Source: Mayamaea pseudoterrestris
Taxonomy: Eukaryota > Bacillariophyta > Bacillariophyceae > Sellaphorales > Sellaphoraceae
Direction: 5' to 3'
Assembly (NCBI GenBank): GCA_027923505.1
Contig: BROI01000007.1
Location: forward strand, 682,001 to 746,000
DNA length: 64,000 nt
Position 1 is the first letter of the stretch; each line of letters begins with the position of its first letter. Positions 20,501 through 31,913 of this stretch are shown here, piece after piece. The notes beneath the pieces were generated by a model that saw nothing but the letters and a program-made list of their open reading frames with translations, did no database searches and had not been told where the DNA came from. Both the position numbers and the translations under genes were made by a program.

Positions 20501-23500
20501 GAAGCTCCTCTTTCTTAGCCGTCTCGTGAGAAGTAAACGCTTCTGCGTTGCGTCGCATGACATCAGAGAATTCTTTCTCCAGTATTGTAGGCTTCGCGTC
20601 TCGTTCGTGGTCAATATCTTGCTCATAGCTCGCCCCTGCGTGGTCGAGGAAATTTCGATTTGGCACAAGCAACGTCCTACGTCCTATCCTGTCGGTATAT
20701 GGAGCGAGTTTCCAATGCTTTTCGTCATTCCATGGCCCAGCAGCTTTATTCTGTATTGCGCTCCATCGATTCTCTGCTCCATTCCGTCTTAGTAGTATTG
20801 ACATAGCAATATCGGTGTCGCTGTTGTGCTTCTCTGCCAATCGTTTCAGCGTGCTAGTGCCCTCCAATTCTAGTTCACGGACGGCGTCCGTCGCTGCCCA
20901 TTTCTTCTGATTTTCAAGATATTCTTTGAACCAGACATCCATCACCTTTTCAAAGTCTGATACTATTGCTGTAGAGTTGTTGACAAGTGCATTAATCGAC
21001 ACCACCCCTTTGCCAAGCCGTTCGATGTCTGATCCCAATGGCATTTTAGTTGGGCATAGCTGCTCTGGCACCAATAGACCCAAACGAGATTCTACGTCTT
21101 GAAAACCTGAGACCCAAAGGCTGCGAAGAAACTCTCGCACCAATGATTCTTTAGATGTTGATGACGAAGTACCTTCTAAGCTACTTCGAAGTGCTTCTGC
21201 AGCGGATCCAGACAAGCACACCATAAACAAATCCGTTCGCGCTCGGTAAGCTGTGGCAACAATGTCTCGGAGTTCGAGGGCGGCCCGAAGTAAACGTCTA
21301 TGAGCCTTTCTCTGCCCGTCTCTATTTTCAAAATATAGTTCGTAAGGCGAAGATTCGATCTCCGAAAGCACAGCTGAGCAACGCCCCAGGCCTCGATGGC
21401 AGTGCATTGCGACGGCTAAGACAAGATGATCAAGTTGCGTCACCGGCGTTGCAGGTATTTCTATGCCAGTACTGTCCTTGACATTGAGCTCGCTGATAAA
21501 CTCGAGTATCCACTGAAGTAAGGAGCGAAGTCGACCGATAGCCTGCAAAAATCGGGCACTACATGGTTCGATATGCGACAAAAGTATAAGAGATAATCGC
21601 ACCCCTGACAGAAGGAGTGGCCCTTGCGAAGAGCCTAATCGAGGATCGGAGTTTCGAACGAGAGAAAGACCATGCAATTGACTCGAAGGCAGTGCTTGCT
21701 CCAAAGTGTCTGGAAACATGAACGAATCCAGTATGGCGAGAATTTGCGCAGCCACTACCGTAGAGAGTCGTCTATTGGCATCGCGTCCATCATGATTCCC
21801 CGTCTCGATTGTTGACAGGTATTGTGACGATTTGATCGCACAAAGACGCGTTTCTGGGAGGCGAATACCATGAATCCCTTTGGAGGCGGAGTCTATCGCA
21901 GCCCCTCGCTCATTAGCGTAGTCAAACAAGTCGACAACTCCGTAACTAAAAAGGTTAAAGAGAACTTCAGATGCGGTGATAAAGATTTTCCAGACTCAGC
22001 TGAGAGACGTACCCACATGCAGTCGTCATCGCGACAACTACTTCCGTCAAATGGCGAAGCGATCTCCAGCTCCGAACGGCAGCATTCAAATCCAGACCTC
22101 TAGTTCCATTGGAAAGTATCGCATCGGTGACGAGCCGTGCACTCTGTTTTAAAAGAGGACTTTCATACTCGATATCAATTTCCTTCCATTCCGCGGCCGA
22201 CATCGAACTTATATCGCGAAGCGTGCCGTAATCGAACAAGTTACCACAAAGGTTGCTAAAAATTAGAAAAGAGACGTGCCGCCCATTGACACATAACCTT
22301 TGAAGCGACGCTGCTCTCTCGACTGCATCCAATGCCTGTTTCGACGCAATAAAAAGTTAGCCCCCACAGTTCTAGATTTTTAAAACTCTATCCGACAGAC
22401 ACAACGCACCTTGTCGCCACCTTCGCGAAATAAAAATCCAAGCAAACATGAGTATAGATCTAGACACAGATCCACCCGCCTGAAGACGGAAGTCGAATCA
22501 ACATCTTGCTTCTTGTAGTGGGTTGATCCCTTAACAAACTCGCTCACGGAGTCCGAAATTTCATTTTTGTCCGAAGACTCCGTTTCAAGTGACGATAAAA
22601 TAGTCTCTAAACCATCTGCTATGAGAACAAATAAAATGGGTTGCCAATCTGACAACGTCGAAAGCATAGCCATACTCCGTCGACTTGCCCTAGCCATTGC
22701 GAGGATGTCTGATATCCATAGCTCTTGCGAATTTCCGTCAAGGAATCGCAATAGCCGCATTACGACTGTCAGTGCCAGTGGGTCGCTTAAAATACCACCA
22801 ATAACACTCCCAGTCTCCGATATAAAGTCATCACAGCGAGGCATATTGAAATAATATCCTGACGGCTGGTCATCACATTCAGATATTAAACTAGATTGAA
22901 GAAGCGGCAGTGAAGATAGTTTCTGCCCCGTATCATTGTTGATCCAACAGAGCAATGCTGACCTAGTCTGCTCACCCCACTGGTTGCGGTGAGACTTTAA
23001 AAAATGCCACATAAGCGTAACGGCCACTTTTGCCGTCGTCGTGGTGATTGAAGATGTAACTGTCGGCCTGACACCCGGACCCATAGCTGCAATCCCCTTT
23101 GCAATCAGACCTAACCCGCGTGTTTGAATGATGGCATCGACATGATCATGTTCTGTTTGTGTTGACTGATTCGGAAGCGACAAAGGCAAGTCTGAATCGC
23201 TTGATGTCATCTCAAAGAATGCAGCCATGGATCGAAGACCGAAGCAACATACAGCATCGTCGCCAGTGTCGATGAACGTGGCAAGTATCCAGCCTACTGA
23301 GGCTTGGATGCTCCCACAACAGTCGACGAAACTTTCAACGAGGCCAGGAACCGGCGGTCGAATCTGCAGCAAGAGATAAAAAGCCGCCGACGCCTTCACA
23401 TTCCAAAGTCTCCCCATGTCGCAGTGTAGTGTACACATTTCTTCGCCACCGTCTTTTACACAACCCAGTTTCGGTCCCAAGCGACTTGCCAAGAGCGCGA

Positions 23501-26500
23501 GAAAAGGCGACAGATATGCTGGTGTCACACCCGTGGACAGAACATTAAAAATCATTCCGAGTAAAATATCAAGCGCGTGCGACAGCTCGGCAACTTTGAC
23601 AGCACCTAAGCGTCCATTATTTTCGTCGAGATAATCGTTCACTAACAATACCATATCCCTTGCACCAACACAGTCGCGGACCTTTCCAGGGACAGATTTT
23701 GCAATACGCGAAAGGACAGGAAGCAAGCCTTTTTGTAGCAGGTGCTGCTCTATAGGTGGCGAGGTCGCCCCACCGAGCCACAGCGGAATGTTAAACACAA
23801 GACGAGAAAAAACCTTGGTTTCGAGACCCACGTAATGTGTACTAGCAATACGCAAAGCGAAAAGTGAATGGACAAGCCGATAAGCGGTGATCTCGCTCTT
23901 TTCAATTACCTGGAAAAGCTTTCCCGAAAATGATCGCCGATTACTTAGTATGAGCTGCTCAAGCACATCCACTCCTCCACAGCGGAGAAATTCTCGCGCA
24001 TTATCATGATGCTCATTAATGAAGGCAGTAAGCAACATAAAAATATCGGGTAATGGTGAAAACAACTCGTCTTCATCGGCATCGAAAGACGCTTCGTATA
24101 AAGGTTTCATCGTGCCTACCCCAGTGAGAAGCACTCGGAAGATCGGAACCAGTGATTGCATCCCACCAACGCTACTGATACCATCCTGGGATCCATTGCA
24201 TGACCACGCAAAATCGTTGTCTGACAAAGACAAGTGAGATCCAACGTGCAATTCGATCACCATGCCGTCAAACGTTCGACGGGGATCCCAAGAAAGAAAC
24301 ACTCTCGATCCGAACTGGCTTAGTTCTAGACCCGAGGGCAGGTGCAACTCATTATCATCGTCACCTTCGCCAATGTCAAGGATAGAAACGCTAGGACTTT
24401 CGGACATATTGCGTCCCACAAGCCGTCGGTGACTTAGAACAATCTCTTCGGCATCATCGTTTGTAATGTTAGCATCCAGCACACGCGAACGTTTCACTAT
24501 TGCACTCCGCCGACTATCCCAAGTTTGACCTGTGCTGCTCGACCTTTTTAGCAAGTTGTTGTTTCCGCCAGTGGTCTCGTATAGCGCGCTGAAAGAGGCA
24601 TCACTGACATGGTCATTAAGTAAATACAGAGTACCAGTTTGTCCTTCAAAGCTGTCAGCAAAAGTGATGCATAGATTGAAACGGGATCGCACATGAGAGC
24701 CGCGTCTCAACTTCGACAGCCCAGTCTGTTGCCACCCTGCAGCTAAACCAGCTTGTAAAAGGGACGACGCACTGTCATCGCCAGCGACACCACTTGTATT
24801 AGGAAATGCCAATGAGTCAGTCAACAAAACCTTCCCATCGAGCATGATGGAAACTTGCTGCCGGGTCGACATTGAAAAAACACCTTTTAGTCTTGATCTT
24901 GTGTGCCGCACGACAAGATGATACCATACCCTGGGCAGAAGTACACACCCTTGTACATCGATAGTCCTGGTCGGTTTGGGTTGACTCGAATCGAAAATGG
25001 AAACAGCCACCGTACAAGCATCTGATGACGGCTGGTGCGATAGAGGAACCAACGACACTTCGATACCGCCACCATCATCCGAGCGTACACTCAACAGAAT
25101 CGGCTTTGCTTTGGCCGGGTCTAATCGCTCGGCTCGGAACCAAACTGCCATGCCAAAGTCATTTCGAAATGGCCAAGTCGACAAACCTGTGATCGTTCGA
25201 TGCATGCCGCCACCACCAGACAAGGAAAAGAAGTGACGCGGAGGCGTTCGGCTCATGACAAGTGGCCGCGACGCACCCGACGCTGCTGTGCGCATTGCCC
25301 GCAGCAGACACATGCGCGACGTGTTGGTATAATGCGGTGACTGGCATCCCGTCAGCAAGCGCCGGAGGAACCATGGCGAAACGCCAGCGACACCTACCAA
25401 GCCCATGAATCGAGCCAGTGGCGCCAATAAAAGGTTCGCCTGCTGCGGTCGCACCCAATGTTTACTCGTCGCGGCTCGCTCCCATAAATTCCACAATACT
25501 TGCAGCGAGGGTCGATGGTCCTTGATCAGGTTGCGACTTGTTTCAAACTGTTCATCCCTGCAAAACTTGTTCCAGTAATATTGAAAGCGAGCAAACGTAT
25601 ACAGTAAGTGAGGCCGTCGCGAGGCATGATCTGGATCATTTGGTCCTTCCTCAATAACCCTTATCAATGGCTTTGTCGTGTCAAACGTTGGTCGCGTCAA
25701 AAAGCATGATTCATTGTACTCGTCATCTGGTTCAAACGTTAGCAGTCGAACAAGTATTCGAAGCAGCGACGATACAAACATTATAGGAAATCGTAGCAAG
25801 GCAGGGTGTGCAGCAGTGCCGGCGCTCAAGAGTCGAATGATTCGCGACGGATCAATCAGTGTTGGTTGATCCGAAATATTGCTGCGCGCGTCAAAGTCTC
25901 GCGTCTGCTCCAACGCGACCACCTGTTGCACCACTCCCAAGTCAATCGATGGCGCGCAAAAGCCTTGCAGCAGTAAATGCAGCAATATAGCATAGTCATC
26001 TGTTGGTGGCGTGTTTTCCGGCAAAATTTGGTACTCGACGAGCAGTTCCAATACTGACGACTCCTCTCCTTCCGGCACTGTCAACGACGATGTTGCTACG
26101 TTTCGCAGCCGTCGTCGCGATGATGATTGTGGCGAAAATACTGGCTTGCCACTTTCTGCTTTTGCATTGTTGCTTTCAGAATCATGAAATGACTCAAACT
26201 TGCCTCGAAAGCTTTCCTGCATGAGCGACGAGGAGGAAGATGATGCCAATGATTCCAAGGATGCTTGTCGCTCGGAAATATATTTAGCGCTGCGGACATT
26301 GTCGACCGTAAAATCTATAGACTCCTCCACATTATTGTCTCTGACAACCACAATGTCTTGATCAGTCATGTTGCTTGGTCGTCCAGCTGCATGAATCTTG
26401 AGCGTCGTTTGAGGCGAGTAATGCTGTTCGGATGTTGGCGGTGGTTGTGGATTGTCAAGTACAGTTTCCATGGATGCTTCCTCCATATACAATGATGTGG

Positions 26501-26831
26501 ACGCCCGCTTTAACAAACTCTCCTCGTCTTCGTCGTCGGAGAGAAAGGGCGAAGTCACGCCTTGTCGTTCGCTTGATTCAGTAGCTGTTCGCTCGGCAAA
26601 CGATTCAAGGGGTGTAACCTTTTCTTCACCACCCTCGTTTTGCTGATCTCCCTCATTACCATCCACCATGACTGCAGATTCAGAAGCCAGCAGCTCCGTC
26701 AATTCCCAGTCCTCCGTGGCCGAATTGTGTGACGGCCGCCGATTCATTGGATCATTTAGATCCTGCGAATCAAAAGGGAAATTCGTGGATTGATTCATTT
26801 CGTCCGTCGGTGATGAAGTGTGACCGTCCAT
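17575..26831 (-). CDS. BEACH-domain giant protein (neurobeachin/WDFY-like), five exons
   Basis: Exons 26831-22410, 22335-22013, 21945-19956, 19885-18214 and 18143-17575, with introns of 74, 67, 70 and 70 nt, join in frame to 2,991 residues. The N-terminus is acidic and low-complexity (1-240). A concanavalin-like lectin segment lies at about 525-750, with FSLSGGGGMHRTITGLSTWP and a typical LYLLNDHVSDASFSALYE end. A long helical armadillo-like region follows. The PH-BEACH domain is at about 2125-2240 (FDPVMLVSLRSYVEGALLLT, RRYMLRPQALELFF), and BEACH proper at about 2260-2540 (SNFEYIMALNRMAGRSFNDI, FPWVLADYTS, YGSHYSSPGIVLHYLIRQEP). WD40 repeats close the protein. BEACH proteins scaffold vesicle traffic, lysosome size or autophagy. 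Subfamily placement needs a tree. Confidence 0.92.
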
Positions 26832-27337
26832 TATTTTAGCAACTTGATCGGTTTAACTAATCCTAACGGAGACGAGACGTAACACTCTTCACGTATCAGC
26901 TGCCTTGATTGCCTGCTGTAACCAACCCTTTGTTTGCTTGCGCCATGGTGAGTCGCGTCGAAGGTAGTCTTCAAAAACAAATCGTGTTCGAGTCGTACCG
27001 GTAATCGAATGTGACGTCATGGTCATTTTTGACGGTCATCCAACCGCGACGTCGCGCGGCGCGCGCAAGATCCATCCGTCGAATCGTCCGCTTCCTTCCA
27101 AGACCAAACCAACACGGACTCGTCGATTCTTAACAGATACTGCTGTACATTTCGGTATACTAAGCAGAAAACTTCGCGTTACTGTTAATCAGTGCAGTTC
27201 GTTGTGAAAATAAAATATTGAAAAATACGTCTTGATCACGGACGTAGACTTCGAACGCAACATCACGGATCAATAACAGCCGATTCGAGCTACATCAACT
27301 CAAAGCAACAGCGACCAGACATATAATAATAATCAGA
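26832..27337. other. Divergent promoter region of BEACH and NmrA-like genes
   Basis: 506 bp with no supported frame. It contains a TACCGGTA palindrome (26996-27003), a perfect TGACGTCA (27012-27019) and a CG-dense patch (27045-27067). Confidence 0.5.
27012..27019. promoter_or_regulatory. Perfect CRE palindrome TGACGTCA
   Basis: Full 8-bp cAMP-response-element palindrome, 181 bp upstream of the BEACH ATG and 319 bp upstream of the NmrA-like ATG. Such sites bind bZIP factors; use here is inferred. Confidence 0.3.
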
Positions 27338-28267
27338 ATGTCAGCCGCACCAGTGTCACTCGACGGCCGCAATCCTGTCGACTTTGACCAAGTACCCGAG
27401 CACGAGCGCATGCTTGCCAACCGCCTGCACATTAACCAGGCCATTGTGCAGGCAGCCGCCGCGTCAACGCCAAAGCAACCAATGTCAGCAGTCACCAAGG
27501 CCCGAGACGTTTCACTCGCGAATCAAACAACGACGGAATGGAACGCCGCGTCCACGGAAGGCGGACTCAAGGAGCACTGGCCATCGCACTTGCCGCGGCC
27601 GCCGTCCATGAAGAAGCTTGTCGACGACAACGACTCTGCATCTGGAAGCAACCGCAGCAACGCACCTCGCGTCATTTTGTTCAACGCCAACATGGATGAA
27701 GGCGTGAGCTTGGTGCGCGTCTTGGCAAAGAAGGGTCTCCAAGTGACGGCGGTGGTGCGCGTCTTTACCAGCAAGAACGCCAAGCGACTCACCAAGCTCA
27801 AGGGCGTGACGGTCAAGGTGGCCGATTTGAACAACAAGGAGGCGGTCATGCAGGTTGCGGAAGGATGTTCGCAGGCGTTTCTTGTGACAAAGTACTGGGA
27901 GCGGTTTGAGAATCCCATTGAGGAAAACATGGCCAAGGTTGTGGTGGATGCGTCGGCGGCATCGGGGATTCAGCGGCTGGTGTTGGCCACCTTTGAGGAT
28001 ACGCACATGCTTCGACTGCGAAGTTTGAAGTCGCAAATTAGTCCGACGCAGGATGGGCTCATTTATCCAACCTTTCAGGGAATGGACAGCATCAATAAAT
28101 TTGCCAAAATGCGAGGCGTAAGCGTTACGCACATGTTTACGAGTTATTTGGATGTGGAGGACGCCAAGAAGAGTTTAATCTTGATCCGAGGCGAAAATGG
28201 AAAGATTATATCACAAAGCAACTGGCAAGACCCTGTCTCGGGCAAGGCTTTGCCAGTACCGGCGTAA
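27338..28267 (+). CDS. NmrA-like Rossmann-fold protein
   Basis: A single exon of 309 residues with an ATG at 27338. The first 105 residues are a low-complexity extension. From residue 110 the order beta-alpha-beta of an NmrA/atypical short-chain dehydrogenase is visible: VILFNANMDEGVSLVRVLAK, LQVTAVVR, then KLKGVTVKVADLNNKEAVMQ and QAFLVTKYWERF. NmrA-like proteins bind NAD(P) and often act as redox sensors rather than enzymes. The usual glycine-rich GxxGxxG loop is replaced by NANMDEG, and no Tyr-x-x-x-Lys pair is evident, so a binding or regulatory role is more likely than catalysis. No targeting signal is seen. Confidence 0.75.
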   Translation: MSAAPVSLDGRNPVDFDQVPEHERMLANRLHINQAIVQAAAASTPKQPMSAVTKARDVSLANQTTTEWNAASTEGGLKEHWPSHLPRPPSMKKLVDDNDSASGSNRSNAPRVILFNANMDEGVSLVRVLAKKGLQVTAVVRVFTSKNAKRLTKLKGVTVKVADLNNKEAVMQVAEGCSQAFLVTKYWERFENPIEENMAKVVVDASAASGIQRLVLATFEDTHMLRLRSLKSQISPTQDGLIYPTFQGMDSINKFAKMRGVSVTHMFTSYLDVEDAKKSLILIRGENGKIISQSNWQDPVSGKALPVPA

Positions 28268-28678
28268 ATGAAAGGCTGAGTGATCAATGTCTTGTCAGTG
28301 AATGCAACCAAAACCAGTCCTTGCCTGCCTTAGATTGTACTGGTAGATATACTGGTAGCTTTAAAAGTATATATGTGTAATTTATCAAACCAATTAAGCT
28401 ACTAAAGGATTACGCATCGTATCCAGGGAGTTTTGCCATCTCTCTTAGCTTAATCATCGTACGAACTCGGTCGATAATTTAAGGACCATTTGAATGCGTT
28501 TCAGACCTTTGAACGTCCTATAAGCTCTCTATATACAGCATGATTTCGGTGATACAAAACATTAAAAGCACTTATTACGTCGTTCAAAAGAACGACTCAC
28601 TCAATTACGATAAACATTCTTCCATTTCCATCCACATTATCCTTTCAGACACACCCATCAAACCCCTCCATCCACACT
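28268..28678. other. Convergent spacer
   Basis: AT-rich DNA between the 3' ends of the NmrA-like and scramblase genes. I see no gene, repeat or RNA. Confidence 0.4.
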
Positions 28679-29449
28679 CTATCCTTCATTCGATCGCTCA
28701 AAGTAGACTGCGTTGAAAAAGATGGACGTGCCAACCAAACTCGCCTTTTGCTCCGGCGTCGCTTCCTTGGGAAACACAATCTCAAAGGCATTCGCATCCG
28801 TAAACACCTCCATGGCCAAGCTCTTTGGTTTCTTGAGAATCTTGCCAAGATGCGCAGCATCTCCTCCGTTCGTATCGCGCTGGTTCGGATCAAAGATCCA
28901 AAACGGAAGCTTGCAGCATCCCTTGCCAAAGCATGGATTGCCTTCCGTGCAGCAGTTGACGCAGCAGCCGGCGCAGCAGGTCGGCGGATGAATCTTGTAA
29001 ACCTTGTTTCCGTTGGCGTCCAGTAGCGTGTATTGCGGAACGCAGTAGTAGCAATTCTCCTGAATCTTGCCAAGGTCGTCCGATCCGCTCTTGAAGGAGG
29101 CTTGCTGGTAGCAGCAGCACTTGCAGGCACCCACCACGCAGCAAACAAAGGGACGTTCCACCGTCAGGAGCTCGGTTTTGGTCGGCACTTCCTCAATGCG
29201 CGTGGTAAAGGGATAGACGGCGCCGCAGCACCAGCGGCAGAGACAGTTTGATTCTTCCAATGACGTTGCCATTTGCTGTCCGTTGATGTAGTACTTGATT
29301 TCATTCTTGGCGTTGCATGGGCAGAGGCACTCCATGAGCCAGCCGCGACGAGTCTCGCGGACTTCCATGTTCGTGGCTCCGGAAAGGTGGGTACGCATGG
29401 CTTCCGTGCCGCGGCTCATTTGTTGGGGTTTGGGAGCAGCAATGGACAT
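28679..29449 (-). CDS. Phospholipid scramblase family protein
   Basis: A single exon of 256 residues. The ATG at 29449 (MSIAAPKPQQMSRG) is the first ATG in frame; the frame upstream is open but lacks ATG. The core follows the scramblase domain: a first strand block MECLCPCNAKNEIKYYING, LCRWCCGAVYPFTTRI, a beta-rich middle TVERPFVCCVVGACKCCC, then the ending IFDPNQRDTNGGDAAHLGKI, DANAFEIVFPKEATPEQKAS. It is very cysteine-rich; in animal homologs such cysteines are palmitoylated. The protein would sit on membranes and may move phospholipids or act as a lipid-binding tubby-like fold. Two ACGTCA hexamers (29682 and 29748) lie upstream. Confidence 0.8.
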   Translation of the reverse strand: MSIAAPKPQQMSRGTEAMRTHLSGATNMEVRETRRGWLMECLCPCNAKNEIKYYINGQQMATSLEESNCLCRWCCGAVYPFTTRIEEVPTKTELLTVERPFVCCVVGACKCCCYQQASFKSGSDDLGKIQENCYYCVPQYTLLDANGNKVYKIHPPTCCAGCCVNCCTEGNPCFGKGCCKLPFWIFDPNQRDTNGGDAAHLGKILKKPKSLAMEVFTDANAFEIVFPKEATPEQKASLVGTSIFFNAVYFERSNEG

Positions 29450-29913
29450 GGTTGCTTGGGAATGTATCAATGGATGAAGGGTGGAGGATAATCCGCAATG
29501 AGCGGATGATGCGAGACGCGAGAGGGAGACTGGATTTGTGAAATGATCCAATCAGAAAGAGAATTTGAAAGCAAGATATATCAAGTTGCTCACTTCCGAG
29601 ATTTCAGCAGTGTAGTGATGAAGTGCTTCGTTGTTCTGGCGAAAATGATCTGGTTAAATTATTCGCATGTCCATGGTTGCGACGTCAACTTGCAATCGGA
29701 AGATACGGTTTAAAAATTAGAGTTTAGGGTTTTCTTTGGTCACAAATACGTCACAGCTGTACTGTATGTCTTGCTCTTTTCCATACAATTGGCAATAACG
29801 ACGATGATGCTTCTAGGTACCGTATATAGGAAACAGACGACCCCGCCTGTCAAGCAGTCCATTAAGCTAACTTTTCTTACAGAAACAAATGATCGGGCTT
29901 GTCAAGCAGTCCA
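29450..29913. other. Spacer between scramblase start and thioesterase end
   Basis: Scramblase upstream region with two ACGTCA hexamers. Its right end includes most of the 52-bp tandem duplication described separately. No gene seen. Confidence 0.45.
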
Positions 29914-29933
29914 TTAAGCTACCTTTTCTTCTG
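29830..29933. repeat. 52-bp tandem duplication covering the 3' end of the thioesterase gene
   Basis: Two adjacent copies, 29830-29881 and 29882-29933. The last 31 bp of each copy differ at only one or two positions; the first 20 are more diverged. The right copy contains the last codons and the stop of the gene on the minus strand, so the left copy is a fossil of that end in the 3' flank. Confidence 0.75.
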
Positions 29934-30786
29934 ATTGAATCATTTCCTCGTAGACGTTGCGAGGAATCACAAAGACACTGGACGCTTCACAATAGAGCGT
30001 TGCAGCGACGGCCTCATTGTCATCGTCACTCCAACGTTCCACCACAACCTTCCATACCATTTTGCGCTCCTTTCGCTCCACAAGCACGGCTCGTATACAA
30101 ATGGTTGATCCAGCTGGTACACCGGCTCGGTAGTTGACATTCAAATTGGCCGTGACGGCATAGGGAACATCCAAACCTTCAATGGCAGCGTAACCAAGTG
30201 TATCATCAATCAGCAAGGCCAATATTCCGCCATGCACTTGGCCCTTGTGTCCATCCAAGTTGTTTCCAAGCTGCACAATGCTCATGACGACTTCGTCATC
30301 ATTTGGATGTATATTCTTGTAGACGTCAAAGGAACGAATGCCGCCGCCATGCGCAGTGTCATTTTCCAGCAGTGCTCCCAAGACGGCATGCGACTCCATC
30401 AAGGCGCGTGGAGGAGGTTCAATGTATTCGTAAATGGAAGTGTCGACGCGATGTATTTGTTGTTGTGGTTTGGCAGCAGTGTTCGTTGTTGCTACATTCA
30501 TGTTTGCACTGTCGCAACTCGTCATGGACAGTCTACCAAATATGAATCTCGGCCGCAATCGCTCTGCATCCTCCAACAAGTATCGATTATAGAAATTTGA
30601 AAACGTTTCTCTTGGTTGCACTCGGCTATTCGACAAAACATTATGGTTCGACGAGGGTGCAACAAATGCATTGGTGGCAGTGGTCGAAAGAAGAACGACC
30701 GTTGTTGCTCCAGAGCAAGCGATCAAGCAGCGTCGCGACGAGAAAGTCTTGGTTGAAAGTAGATTACGCATCCTTTGAATGTGCAT
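29914..30786 (-). CDS. Hotdog-fold acyl-CoA thioesterase-like (4HBT) protein, probable plastid targeting
   Basis: A single exon of 290 residues; ATG at 30786, with a second at 30771 that is equally possible. The N-terminus has a hydrophobic segment (LIACSGATTVVLLSTTATNAF) ending in NAFVAP, close to the ASAFAP plastid motif, then a Ser/Arg-rich transit-like stretch. The catalytic half (about 130-280) is a hotdog domain like THEM4/PaaI: GQVHGGILALLIDDTLGYAA contains the HGG and the Asp of the active site, followed by TANLNVNYRAGVPAGSTICI and VERKERKMVWKV. It probably hydrolyses acyl-CoA or acyl-ACP. Its 3' end carries a 52-bp tandem duplication. Confidence 0.8.
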   Translation of the reverse strand: MHIQRMRNLLSTKTFSSRRCLIACSGATTVVLLSTTATNAFVAPSSNHNVLSNSRVQPRETFSNFYNRYLLEDAERLRPRFIFGRLSMTSCDSANMNVATTNTAAKPQQQIHRVDTSIYEYIEPPPRALMESHAVLGALLENDTAHGGGIRSFDVYKNIHPNDDEVVMSIVQLGNNLDGHKGQVHGGILALLIDDTLGYAAIEGLDVPYAVTANLNVNYRAGVPAGSTICIRAVLVERKERKMVWKVVVERWSDDDNEAVAATLYCEASSVFVIPRNVYEEMIQSEEKVA

Positions 30787-31172
30787 CTTGTGTTATTGAT
30801 GAGTGTGGCCGTACAATGCGACGACGTGACAAGGGATGGATGACGACGAATGACGAACAATGAAGGAACGCGAAAGCTACCTAGCCGGCACTACGTGTCG
30901 TACCGGTAGACGAGGCTTGCTCGTTGGAACGGTCGCTTTGCAACCACAATGGCAAACTTGCTGCGGGAGCACACGCCAAAATAGTGTCGCTAAGGCGCCG
31001 AAAGTCGTAAAATATGAAGTTTATAAACCCCAATGCAAGTATATACAGGATGAAATGGGTAAATGATGTCATTGTTACAGAAGAATTATGTGATTACAAA
31101 CTATAGCGGCGACGCTTCATGGCCTCGAAAGCCAAGCGAAACGACGGCGCGCGGATGCACGAAGGAACATTA
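30787..31172. other. Spacer upstream of thioesterase
   Basis: No supported gene. One TACCGGTA palindrome at 30901-30908, 115 bp upstream of the thioesterase ATG. Confidence 0.45.
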
Positions 31173-31913
31173 TTACATGGTGCAGGTTCCGCAAACACTG
31201 ATTTCAAGATAGATGCGTGTTGGAGTACGCCGGAACACTCGTGCTGTGCCTGCTGCGCATTGGAAGTCTCCAGTTCCTCCAGTGACAGAGTTTTCAATTT
31301 GAGTCGAGCACGTCCCTTTAAATTGAGGAGAACGAGGCAATGGTGAGTCTTTGTGTCGATTCGAGGTGTAATTTCATCACTGTCAAAAAATCCATAACAT
31401 ACCTTGGTAGAAGAGCTGATCTGATGTCTTTCCAGCTGGTGTTCGGCCAAAGCTGAGGGCTCCATTGGCCGTGCAGTCAAATGTTCCAGTGATGAGATTG
31501 GTCTCCGTCACAAAGCCTACAACTCTGCCAGTTCGGGCATCAGAGAGGTTGAGGCGGTCAACAGTGTAGCCAATGGCCTTGCCCTTGGATCCTCGACCAG
31601 TACTGATCTCGCTCAAGTTTCTGCGGTACTCTCGCTTGTCGTAGTAGACGCGGTATGTTGCGCAGTCTTCCTGGGACGCGCCCTTGCTTCCCTTGGTTCC
31701 CTTGGATCCTCCCGTGTTGCCTCTTGGACCTCTGTAAATGTACGTCGATAGTCCAGGTGGGCCTTGGCGGTGTGATAATTGACGGTTGAATCCATTTGCT
31801 TCAGGGGCAACTTCTTCATCGGGGACGACGCCCTCTTCGCTCATTGTAGATTCTAAAAGTCCAACCGCAATGGCGGGCAGCATGAAGGAAAGAAATAGCT
31901 TGAACGCGCGCAT
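31173..31913 (-). CDS. Secreted dirigent/AOC-barrel-like protein with short Gly/Ser/Lys linker (paralog 2)
   Basis: Exons 31913-31403 and 31315-31173, with an 87-nt intron (GTATGT donor, TAAAG acceptor), give 217 residues. A signal peptide (MRAFKLFLSFMLPAIAVG) leads to an acidic segment, a collagen-like GPPG/RGPRGNTGG patch and SKGTKGSKGASQ. The barrel domain starts at CATYRVYYDKRE and carries FDCTANGALSFG, then GTCSTQIENSVTGGTGDFQ and ends YLEISVCGTC. Exon 2 was found by alignment to paralog 3: the intron interrupts the Gly codon of YQ-GTC, where paralog 3 is continuous. About half of the domain positions look conserved between the two. Function unknown; secretion is supported. Confidence 0.8.

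Noticed and set aside
30860-31066. 68-codon plus-strand frame upstream of the thioesterase
   Set aside because: Short, no homology signal, lies in promoter DNA.
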